From positions 4,216,001 through 4,280,000 of the forward strand of contig JBANAY010000001.1 of assembly GCA_037952775.1 (NCBI GenBank): a DNA stretch of 64,000 nucleotides. Reading direction: 5' to 3'. This document shows positions 53,823 through 64,000 of this stretch, in pieces; position 1 is the stretch's first letter, and each line of letters starts with the position of its first letter. The notes beneath the pieces were generated by a model. It was not told the origin of the DNA. It saw only the letters and a program-made list of their open reading frames with translations, and ran no database searches. Both the position numbers and the translations under genes were made by a program. The stretch is from Clonostachys chloroleuca. Lineage: Eukaryota > Ascomycota > Sordariomycetes > Hypocreales > Bionectriaceae.

Positions 53823-55441
53823 GATTGAATTTCATCGGCAGGAACCGAGTGATCAAATGGGGCAGAATCATTTTACTAGCTATATTATCACCGTCTCTCG
53901 ACATTGGAAATTTGCTAGACCACCATATTACCGCAAAGAATTGACTAGTGCGGGCCCTCCTAAACATGGATTTTCTTTCACATGTGGCCGCGTTAACTAC
54001 ATGCGGTAACATATATATAGAAAAGTTCAATAATAGATATGTACATATATTAATGATTGAGAACATTGCTTGACACAGGTGTCTTGGTGATAAAACCTAC
54101 CGAGATCAAGGAGTCGGAGTCTAATGAGAAGGTAGAGGAGGTCTTATGTTCATCAACAGTTTTCACTATCACAGAGAAATGCACGAGTAGTGGGTTTACG
54201 ATATTTCATTCCATATATATACTCGTCTCGTCTTCCCGTAGGAGATCGAACCTTGCTACCCAGCAAACTCTCATCGCACCATTACACCAAAAACTCATTG
54301 ACCAACTTGAACCCGTGTCACGCGCGATAAAATCATGTGGGGATACGGCGATGGTAGAAGGGAAATCTCATCTTCGTACCATCCCGCTTCCACGTACAGC
54401 CTCTCCATAATTCCCAAAACTCGATACCAAAGAGCAAGAGCGGGGGGTACTAGTCCCGTGAAAGGGAAGAAAGAAAAAGTCAAGAAGCGCAAATCCATGA
54501 AAACAAATGTCTGGGGGGGGGGGGGGGGGGGTGGCATGTCCCTGCTATGTCCCCTGATCCTCCCAAATTTCACTCCCAAATTCTTCACCAGTGCCATGCT
54601 ATGCTGCCCGTGGGAAAAAGCTCAACAAATCAACGTATTGGACATATAAAAAGAAACCCCAGTACCGAGGTAAACCATTTCTTTTGTCTCGGGGAGGGGG
54701 AGAGTCCACCCTCCAGCCAAGGATTTTATCCTCATGAGAGCAGACGGTTTGTTGTCCCATCTCGGGGGGAGGGGTTGGTATAGGTTGGTATAATATAGAT
54801 ACAGCGGCGCGTTCAGAGTTCTTGCCCCCTCTGTTTAGTTCCAAAACTCAATAAGGCATTGAGTCGAAGAGACTGAGGGTGTTCGTCATCTATTCTTCAT
54901 GTGCAGCGAAGAGCCAGTAGCGTTTGGCGACGACAAGGTCTCGACAGCTAATTACTTACAAAGATGTGCGTGTTCCAGAGTGGACCGTGACTTCATCCTG
55001 GCTGGCAGGCAACATACCGTCATAATCGTGTTGAAAGGACGTATTGATCATACTGGCACAACTCATGGTCTGTGCTCTGAAAAAGTGCCAATGTGTTTGG
55101 GTTGCCGCAACCCAGAAATGATGAAATGCTGTAAAAAGACAAAAGCCGCTCCAAAACAAGAATGGCGGGACGCATTTCCCTGCCGTAAAATAACAAAGGT
55201 CTATCGGGGAACTATAGTCTAGTAATGTCAAATGCATCTTGGAAATATTGTTGCGTCGAAGCAGTTCCCAGTGCGTGTGGTGTATGTGGTATCATCGAAA
55301 ATGTACCCGCCATCTGTAAACTAGATGGAAGAAAAATGGCAGTTTGAGTATATTGCTCAGCCCAATGATGGGGGAGACTTCAAGCTTGCTGAGGCATTGC
55401 TTCCCATCGCCTCTACAGTGGTGATGGAAGGCCCGTCCCTG
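53823..55441. other. Convergent region between alg2 and the CaMKK-like kinase
   Basis: About 1.6 kb with no gene recognised. It contains a G19 homopolymer at 54513-54531. Frames such as 54899-55222 have no domain features. Confidence 0.45.
54513..54531. repeat. Poly(G)19 homopolymer
   Basis: Nineteen G in a row on the plus strand, in an intergenic region. Such runs can form G-quadruplexes and are often mis-sized in assemblies. Confidence 0.8.
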
Positions 55442-58400
55442 TTAGGAATAGGGTCCATCCATACTGGCTGAATACTGATGGGTATGTGTATGAGTATGCT
55501 CAGGTTGCCCAGGCTTAGCTGTTTCTGTACTGGTGGTACTGATGTTGGTATCCCGTCTCCTGGCTTCGAAAGGTGCCCGGCGCGAGAGGCTGGCAACTGG
55601 CGTGGACTTGCGCTTGGATTTGGTCATAACGAGGAAGCCGTCGTCGCTATCATCGTCATCGTCACTGAGGCTCTGATGCGTGTCTGGGGCGTGATCAACT
55701 CGGAGCGTCAGTGACCCGCTCCCCATGGCTGAAGGATAACCAAACACTTGGTCCAATGGAAATCCACCAGCAGGCTCTTTACTATGAGCTGGAGGTGTGA
55801 GCGAATCTGTCGTCTCAAGCAAAGACGGCGTCGTGCTCACCACACCCGGCCCATTAAGAAGCTCGGCTTCCATGTCAGCAGAGACTGAACTGGCGCCACT
55901 GAGGAGAGCGGGTAGCGATGGGTCGGACTGGAAGGCCAATGTTTGCTCTGAACCATTCTTAGTTGGTGATTGTGTAGAAGTTGGGCTGGTCACCTCACTT
56001 GGGCAGGTTAGGGGCGTTTCTAGCCCGTCTAGAGACTCGGTACTTGAAGACTTGACAGTCGTCATTGTGTTTCCCCGAATTGGGACCGATCGTCCAGGGC
56101 CATCCTCTTCATCCGAAGGGGGGCAAGGAATGGCGGCGGGGTCGGATTTGGTCGCTCTTAATCCCCAAAGCTGGCCATTGCCACCGGCCCTTATGTTTGA
56201 CTCAGAGTTGGAAGGGGTGTGTCTCCGAGATCTGGGTCGAGGGGCCGCGAGCTCACTTGGGGGCTGGCCGTTCTCAATGGCGGCAATGATGGCATTTTGA
56301 ACTGATGATCCCAGAGGTGAGGCGTAGCTCTGGCGCTTCTTGGCTCGTCCAAGGTCGACGGACCGCATAGCACGGGGGTGGCATGGTGTCGTTGGACGTT
56401 GAATATCTCCACCAGCTGTCGTAGGGCTCACTGCCACCCGGGCAGCAGCGTGCTTGTCCATTGAACCAAATAAGCCACGGTCTACAGACTGAGCACGAGA
56501 TGCATCGCCGCCGGGTAGTGTGGATGCTCTTGTCTTTCTCGTCTCATCGCGAAATTCGTTGTCACGGGCACCGTCAGACCCCAGTGTGGGTGTAGTGAGG
56601 GACTCAAACACACGGGAAGCTCGGGTCCTGATATGCAGCCCCGCTCTGCTGGGAGTACGGCTGTGGAGCTGAGCCGCCTTGGTACTGGAGTCCGATTGCT
56701 CCGCACTCTCCGGCTTTGTTTGCTCCTCTTGGGGGAGGACAGTCGCCATGGGATCATAAACCTCAGGCCCGGATAGGAAGGACCTCTCTCGTGCTGCTAA
56801 GTTGTCCTTGATGGCGAGAGCGAAGTAATCATCGGGCTTTAGACTCTGGCGGCGCCCTAGACCTTCCCCCGGATGGGAGGTAGGAGGACCGTTGAACATG
56901 CTTGTGTCGCCAGATGAGCTTGCCACGCTGCTTGTGGCTCGATGCCGAGTTCTGCTGTCGCTTCGCTCGACAAGGGGATGGATCACCTTGCCGACAGCCT
57001 TCTTGACAGCGGAGCGAGCCCTCTCGAGGAAGGTCAGGGGCACGACGGCGTCGGACACATCGCGTTCGTTGACCTGGATCTTGCGGCCAGAAGAGGGCCT
57101 GCCCGGGTCAGTATCATCGAGCCATCCCACAGGGTTGGAGAGCCCCTTGAGGACCCAAGGATGCCTCTTGATATCTCTAAGCCTGATCCGCTGCTCGGGG
57201 TTCTTGATAAGCATCTGGCGAAGCAGGTCAAGAAGGAGAGGGTCAATCTCTTCATAAGCTAGGTCATTATCGTTGCGATATGGGTGTGTGCTGTGTCGAT
57301 TATATAGTGATGTCGTCATAGGGGAGGTGGATGGGTCAACAGGGAGCAATCGTCGGCGAGGAATATATACGTCCTCCGTCGCGATCTTCTTGAACATTTG
57401 GAACTCATCCTCAGCGAGGAAGGGAATGCGAGCGAAGATGAGACAGTAGAGGGTCACGCCAAGAGACCAAACATCGATCTGCTCAGAGACCTTGGGCTGC
57501 TCCTTGCCAATGTCCGTGTAGCAAATTTCGGGAGCGAAGAAGGCTGGAGTTCCAACAGTCTTGGCCAGCTCCAGATCATCATCGAAGTCCTTGGCCTCAG
57601 ACTCGGACACAGTATCGTCCGGCTCGCCATCTCGGATAGGGCGGCCGAAATACGAGACACCGAAATCGGATATCTTGACTCTATGATCCTTGCTCCACAA
57701 CAAGTTGGCGGGCTTGATGTCCCTGTGGACGACGCCTTGGTAGTGCAGGTACTCGAGACCCAGCACGGTATCGCGGAAAGTGGCCCGGGCCTGGTCCATT
57801 GTAAAGCACGGAACGTAGGAAAAGTCGTCGGTGAAGGCGTCGTGGTTCTGGACATAGTAGTCAACCGAAGACATGTGAGAGATGATTGAATCAGCCACAC
57901 TGGGCCGGCGACCCCGATACAGTCTATCTTCCGAGTACTGGCTAAACATGGCCCCATCCAAAGCTGTGCTGGAGTTGGGGTTGGAACGGAAGGGGCCGGG
58001 AGTCTCGAGCTCGTCGTCCCAATTGACCTCCTCCTCCAGGTCGGAAAATGCCATGCTCATGCCCATTGAGGCGGCGGAGTGGGAGCGCGAGGGGCCCTGG
58101 GAATGGCCGCGTGATGGTGGGCGAGAGCTGCTCCGAGACACTGATCCATCTCCATTGGTGAAGTCATCCCTGGAAGTGACTCGCGACTGTTGGCCGTAGC
58201 TGCTGGGCTCGTTGGCGGCGCCGTACTCGACACTCCAGTAATCAGAAGAGACGTTGTAGTTCTGAGCCATTCGGGCACGCTTGTAATCCTTCAAGGCCTG
58301 GCGCTGTTCCAGAATCTGGTCATACTGCTCCTCCTCCTCGGTGCGCGGCTCGCCTGCCATCTCGCGCTCGATCCGTCGGCGCTCATACTGGTAGATGTGG

Positions 58401-59311
58401 GGCAAGCCCTTCTTGCGCCAGATGACCTCGCCAAGCTCAGCGTGTTCGAGCACCATGTAGATCTTCTTTAGCTCAGGGTCGTCGATGACTTCGAGGAGGG
58501 CGACCACGTTCGGGTGACGAATCTTCTTGAGAATAGCAATCTCGCGTTTGGTCTTGTCCTGGGGCGATTTGGCCGTCACCTTGCCCAGACGCCTCTTTTT
58601 GGAGAAGCGCGGGATGATTTTGATGGCCACATTGTCGTGGGTTTCGAGGTTGCGTGCAAGCTTGACCTTGCCATGCATGCCACGGCCAATCTCCTCAATG
58701 ACCTCATATTGATTGATAAGCTTGCGGCCCGTGATGTTGTCCGAGTCGATGAGCGCCTTGTGCGTCCTATATTGAATGGAAAACCCACGGTTAGCCTCAT
58801 CGTCTGAAATGTGTAACCTCGTACCACACCATATGCTTATACTTGTGTATTTGGTTGGTCAACCAAGCCCGGTTGTGGGGGGACAGCCACGGCAAATGAG
58901 CGTGGTCCAATCGGAGCAGGGGATTATCAAGGAAGACGAGGGGCGGGAATAATCCAGCTCTTGGCTGCGTCAGAATGTAAACTCACTCTCTGACTTTGTA
59001 GGTCTGCAGTGGATGCAGATACGGGTGGTTGCCAGGGGCTGGAGAGGTGCTCTCGGAGAGCGAGGTCGGAGGGGGAGAAGCGGATTGCGATGCGTCGAGG
59101 GGCTGAACAGGCCCGGCGAGGAAGCGGGGGTATTGTGCGAGGTTCGCAGCTGCAATGTCGCGGCAGGTGGGAAATGTGTGAACAGTTGAGGTTGCGAGGG
59201 TCGATGAAGGTGGTGGTGGTGGTTCGTACGGTGGTGCGTATGAGCAATCGGCGCCGGCGAATAGGGCCGACGCCTATGGTGAGGACGTTGTGGTTGTTGC
59301 GAGGACTCCAT
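55442..59311 (-). CDS. CaMKK-like Ser/Thr kinase (Ssp1/Elm1/Tos3 group), frame break in exon 1
   Basis: Exon 1 (58987-59311) and exon 2 (55442-58766) are joined by a 220-bp intron that restores YKVRETHKALIDSD. The kinase domain has the glycine loop EEIGRGMHGKVKLA, the catalytic loop HRDIKPANLLW, DFGVSYFG and GTPAFFAPEI. As in fungal Ssp1-type kinases, a long Ser-rich insertion (about 200 residues) splits the domain after the hinge region, and a long disordered tail follows. Such kinases phosphorylate AMPK/Snf1 and CaM kinases. The N-terminus is His-rich. Exon 1 has a frame break at about 59071-59102: the upstream frame must gain one base to reach GNHPYLHPLQTYKVRE. With it the ORF is 1216 residues. 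The start could be the Met at 59311 or 59320. Confidence 0.88.
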
Positions 59312-62300
59312 GGCGATCATAACGCAATTGAGCGAGAAGGAGAGGTCGTCGAGGTTTGCTTCGACATGCTGAGGAAGCTGAGGATGGGCTCGCGCAGCGG
59401 GCCTTTCGGGACTCCAGAGTCGGGGTGAGTTTACTGCAACATGGCGGGCGACTTGGTTGTGTGCGAAGAGTCGAGAAGGAAAAAAAGGCGGGTGCCGCAA
59501 CAAAGAAAAAGGCGTAAGGACTGGAGGTTGAAGGAGAGGTGATGTGGAAAAAAATGGAAACCAGGAGAGAGTTAAACAAGGGAAAATTGCATTTCAAGGA
59601 ACAGCTGCACGAAGACGGCGGCGTCACAGTAGGTCCTGATCAGCGCTTTTGGGGCGAACCGGGGGGTGCAAGAGTTGGGTTGCTGGTAGAAGTTAGTTGT
59701 GGGTTGATGGGGAGGCCATGGTGGTGGTGGTGGTGTTGGATGATGCGCGGTGGGTGGGTGTGGGCGAGCAAGTAGCCCGGTACCTCCCTGGTGGGCTGTG
59801 GGAGAGAACTTGTAGGGTAAGGTAGAGTGGATTATGCACGAGCAGGGGGCTAGGGGCTGGGGCCAGGGTGTGGTGGAGGGGCACGGCTGCTGATAGAGCG
59901 TGACCAGCCAATCACGCCGCACCAGGCTTGGGGCGGGCTCAGTGCCATCGGACAGGGCACGGAGGTACCTTGTCCGCCTGCTGCAAGCCTGTGCACCGAA
60001 CTGCAAGAGGCTGGTGGGGTGGTGGCATGGAGAGCGTCTTGGACGTCGACTGTGTCTTGGGCGAGAACGGAGTCTCTCTTCACTCGCTGCCCAGCCAGAG
60101 GCGAGCCGGACATGGGCCCCTCCCGCTTGCTGTTGACTGATTGACATGCATGGCTGCCAGCTGAGGTCTTGGCTTCAGACACCGTTACTGGCAAGGCCCA
60201 TGCCTCCATCGCCACTTTTTATTTTAGTTATTCTTGGGTTTTTTGTTTTGTTCTCAGTTTGATCTATCCTCATGGTGCCATGGCGCTGAAGATCAGGCCG
60301 TGCCGACAGCCTCCGAAACTCGGCAGGGAATTCAATCAGTACGTCGGAGGTTAGAGCGCACAGCAGGTGCTTGCTTGCTCTGCTGTGCAGTGCTGCTGGA
60401 CCGCCACTTGCAGTTTGGCCAGCACTCAGCGGGCGCCTGGAATGCTGCACACTGCGACACTGTGCAGGTACCTCGAGACCGCCGGCGACGTCAGGCCCAT
60501 TTTGTCACTGACCGCGCCCAGCGCTGCCCAACACACTGCTAGGCCAAGGCCGCGCTTCGGAGCAAGTCGGCTCCTCTCTGGGCAGACCGTCCCACCTACG
60601 TACATGCACCGTACGAGATAGCTGGCATTGGTCGGAGGGGCCCAGAACCTCCCTGACGTAGCCTCAGAGCTAGGGGCCCCTTAGCCTTGGGCCTCCCTGG
60701 GAGTCTGGATGTCCATGTTGCAGCAACAGCTCCTGCTGTGGAGGATGGGTGGTGGGGCGTGGATGGCTGCAATCGCCCATGCCTTGCCTTAGCCTGTATG
60801 TCCGGCTCCGCCCAGCGAGCCATTGGCCCCGCCGGCAGCCTGTCTGGTTCCTCGCCCTGGGTCTGCTTTTGGGTCAGTGACAGCAAGCCGTGCCTCTGTC
60901 GTGTCTCTGCCTGTGATGGTCCAATGGCCCGGGGTATGGGCCTGGGCTTGGGCTTGGTTGCCCAGTCCTGAGTGCCGGCGTCAATATTCCGGCTGCATTG
61001 GGCGCAATCTCTTGCGATACCTCACTTTGGGCGCCCGTTATCTGTCTAGTCGCCTCTGTACCTGGGCCCAGGTATGCATATACATCATATCTACGTAACA
61101 AAGGCAGCACTATCAAAGCAAAAAAGCAAACATAGATAACCAAGAGGGTCCTGATAGGGGGACGGGCGATTGTTGAGGAACTAGCACATCCCCCAGACCA
61201 TGAAACATGCCCGTCAGATCGCTTATCTGAAGCCGAGGCGTCTTACATAGTACATCTTCACGCCCAATGTCTTATGCTTGCTGCGAAAGTTGTTTTTTTT
61301 TTTTTGCATTTTTTTTTTGCATTTTTTTCCTCCTCCCCTTTTCCCGCATACATAGTACGAGACACTTATGTTAGCTGGTCGAGCCATTGGTAGCGTTGCA
61401 GCCACTTGGGCTGCCTTTTTTTTGCCCCTCGATCGATCGGTGGTCTCCGATAACAGGACGGCTGTGCGCCTGATTAGCTCTTGCTAGTCTGAGTCGATTC
61501 CTTAAATCATGTTGAGTCAAGCGCTGGATTAGAAAACTCTGCCAATGTCTAGATGTCATTCGCCTGGAGGATAATTGCGTACATGATGTTTTCTGCATTC
61601 CTCGCACCTGCTCTGCCTGCATCACATCCAGGCAGGTGCATCGGGGCTTCTGATTGGCCGGGGGTTAGCGATGACATAACTATTTACGCGCGCAAGTGGT
61701 CAAGACTCAGATAAGGCACGTCCCAAAAAGATAAGCGAGCCCTGTACCGAAGTACACATGTACATAGGTACAGGCTGCAGGCCTGACACGCCCTGGGAAC
61801 TGGGGGACAGAAGAAATGAAACCTCACATTGAAGAGCGGCTATGGGCAGAGCACTTTCTGCAATAGAGAGATGAATACGGCAATAGAAGAACAACATCAA
61901 TTGGTGGTGAATAATGTATCAGCTGTTGATTTTTGTTAACAGTACCTACAAACTCGAGTGCATCAATTCCTCAGTTGGCAGGAACGACCTGATGTACCTG
62001 AGCTGTCCAGGCTCCCCCTTGCCTCGCCCGTCGCTGTGCCACAGAGATCTTTCTTGTACATTTTAATCAATCCACATGTACGGGGCAGCATGGTGCAGGC
62101 AGAAATGCTTTACGGCATGCAACCTATTGCTGTATGAGAAAACATGCCTCTTCCCCAGAATGGCAGCCCACGCCGGTAGTCCTGATTGGACAGCGATTGT
62201 TGACTGGGATCCGATGGTCCTGCCTTTGGGGAGAAGCGTTGGGTGGCTAGCTAGGACGACGAAAACGGCCAGCTATGAATATGACAGGTCCTATGTCTCA

Positions 62301-64000
62301 CACACCCTAATAAGCCAAGGAAGTTCTTGGGTTTTTTTTTTTTTCCTCTCACAGCGTCCGCGGAGATGGTGGTAAGTGTTCGCTCCGCACACATCCATTC
62401 ACCCTTCCGTCCTCCTGGCAATCACCAAGCTTGGAGGGGCACATAGTTAATACGTAGTATCACAGACTGGCGTCATTGTTAGCTAGCGGGCGGACCCTAC
62501 TCTTGCCCCAGTCCCGTCGCATTCCAAAGCTACACGGACGGGGAAGAGTGTGGAAGCGGGTTGGCATATGCGATCCATCACATCACCCACAGTGGCAGCA
62601 CCAACACCAGACAGACAGACAGACACGCTATTGATGTAGGTACATTTCGATTACCCCGTAGTTCCACCTGGCCCAGCATGGGAGGACAACAGGTAAGATT
62701 ATTCCAAGTCGAATCCAGCGCACCGCATAGCATCGCATCGCACCATATCACGGTCTGGAGTCCAGTTTATACCCTTCGCGGACAGACGCACAGGTTGGCG
62801 GCTGCACGATGCCCAATGCTGCCAAGCGCCCACCTTGCTCCTCCGCAAGCCTCAACCACCCTGGACTACGAGACACAAGAAATGCCAAACTCTGGGTCTT
62901 GACTGTTTGTGCCTGTGCTCTCCTCGTGGTGCAATAATGGAGACAACCCCAGACAATATTCCTCTAATACGGCTCAAGGGTACTTCGCACACACGCGTCA
63001 AGGGGGGATAGCAGTGCGCAAGAGTCTGTATTGGGGCCTGGCAATAATACGACCGTTCGCCCAAAAGGCGCCGCCACGGCGTTGTCTTGCCGCAGCCACA
63101 GTCTCTTATCAATGCCCTGATTCGGATCGGAGGCACGCCTCGCTGTGGGCAAGACAAGGGGCGGAATCCTCCGGATCGAGATCCTGGTGTAATCAAAGGA
63201 GAAAACAACCGCTCAATGATGACAAGAAGGAGATAAAACACCACCGAAAAGACCAGATGGTGTTATGTCTCGTCCCAGAGCCTCGGCGTCGCGCCACCCT
63301 TCGTTTGCGGGCGCACGCAACGCCATTTCCGCCCGCTGTGAGGTCTGTCTCAGGGTCTCTTTCAGCTCCTTGCATGAGCCCAGCCCCAAGTTGCATTTCT
63401 ACTACCTGTATGCAGTAGTCATTTTAGGGGGCATACGTAAGTACGCATGTACATGACTAGACCGTGCATGTACCTCCCTCAGGACATGCGGCCTGGACCA
63501 TCAACGGCTGCCTGCCGGCGTGTCGAAGCCTCCTGTACTACACGCATGTGGTTCGAGGTTTTTTGCATGCCTCGACGGGGGCTGGTCCGAAGCGACGGGA
63601 AGGGCCAGAGCCAGAGCATGGAAGCCGCGTCCTACGAAAAGCACTCACCATCACCAGGTGGATCGGCCAGTTGGGGATGCAGCCCGTATGTACAAGGGCG
63701 AAATGTAACAGGATGAAAGCTACTCCCTCGGCAGAGTCGCCTGCAACGGCAGTCTCTTCAGCCATGATACATGGTACCTAGATGATGGTACACCGGCAGC
63801 TGTATGCACGTAATTTGGATGCTGAGCAAGATGTGTGCGTGCGCAGCCTGTACTGCAGAGCAGGGCAGCAGGCATGGATGTGCTATTATTGCACAACACC
63901 CATGATCCCCGTATACGTCAACGACATTTGCCCGTCGACGGACAATTAGGGTTGTTCAGGGGTGTTATTCCTCGGTTGTCAACAAGTCCCTTTCCCTATG
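59312..64000. other. Gene-free right end of the window
   Basis: The first part is the promoter of the CaMKK-like kinase. The rest, about 4 kb, holds no supported gene, tRNA or repeat family. It has many GTAC-centred words (AGGTACC, TGTACAT, ACGTACA), T tracts (61293-61304 and 61310-61318) and an (AGAC) microsatellite near 62611. The 191-codon minus frame at 59572-60147 is low-complexity and lacks domains. Confidence 0.45.

Noticed and set aside
54190..54260. Possible tRNA B box (GGTTCGATCT on the minus strand)
   Set aside because: The last conserved C is missing and no acceptor or anticodon stem can be formed.
59572..60147. 191-codon minus-strand ORF upstream of the CaMKK-like kinase
   Set aside because: Pro/His low complexity, no motif; probably promoter and leader sequence.
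1..64000. CRISPR arrays, bacterial operons, rRNA genes, biosynthetic clusters, viral or toxin genes
   Set aside because: No regularly spaced repeats, no 5S or other rRNA sequence, no polyketide or peptide synthase modules, and no viral or toxin family was recognised anywhere in the window.

Overview
The window is a piece of nuclear chromosome from a filamentous ascomycete, most likely a sordariomycete and possibly Hypocreales. The evidence is short GT-AG introns of about 60-220 bp, single genes with private promoters rather than operons, and typical fungal families: a HET-domain protein, the Dsc ubiquitin-ligase subunit Dsc3, the SIN scaffold Cdc11, an Ssp1-type CaMKK-like kinase and a mtr-like amino acid permease. 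The order-level placement rests on remembered protein similarity, not on a search.

Layout. 0-18 kb is gene-dense: the N-terminal part of nuclear-membrane protein Ima1 (cut by the window edge), dsc3, the RNA-exosome helicase mtr4, cytochrome oxidase subunit VIIc, a mitochondrial PPR protein, mitoribosomal mS23, alg14, a Rho-like GTPase gene carrying an internal stop, and the inositol-hexakisphosphate kinase kcs1. 18.2-23.2 kb has no recognisable gene and holds one short inverted-repeat structure. 23-37 kb carries a large acidic, probably nuclear protein of unknown function, cdc11, a divergent calmodulin-like gene with a 16-nt exon, and an amino acid permease. 39-49 kb carries a HET protein, a TBC Rab-GAP and a peroxisomal crotonase. 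49-59 kb carries an S9 prolyl oligopeptidase-family enzyme, a tRNA-Tyr with an intron, alg2 and the CaMKK-like kinase. The last 4.7 kb looks non-coding.

Functional themes. Two genes (alg14, alg2) act at early cytosolic-face steps of dolichol-linked oligosaccharide synthesis. Three (COX VIIc, mS23, PPR) are mitochondrial. Calmodulin-like protein, CaMKK-like kinase, Kcs1, Rab-GAP and Cdc11 are signalling or cell-cycle components. None of these forms a cluster in the secondary-metabolism sense.

Most interesting signals. (1) The S9 peptidase at 49093-51726 contains, at about residues 134-186, a segment matching the VHL beta domain, with all five residues of the known hydroxyproline pocket (W, Y, S, H, W) present at the same spacing as in human VHL. 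This suggests a protease with a built-in hydroxyproline reader. (2) Four genes (mS23, kcs1 three times, cdc11, the CaMKK-like kinase) show reading-frame breaks that are all repaired by adding a single base, mostly in C/G runs. This points to systematic homopolymer undercalling in the assembly. (3) The Rho-like GTPase gene is complete in exon structure but has TAG in place of the expected conserved Trp codon and Gln at the P-loop Lys position.
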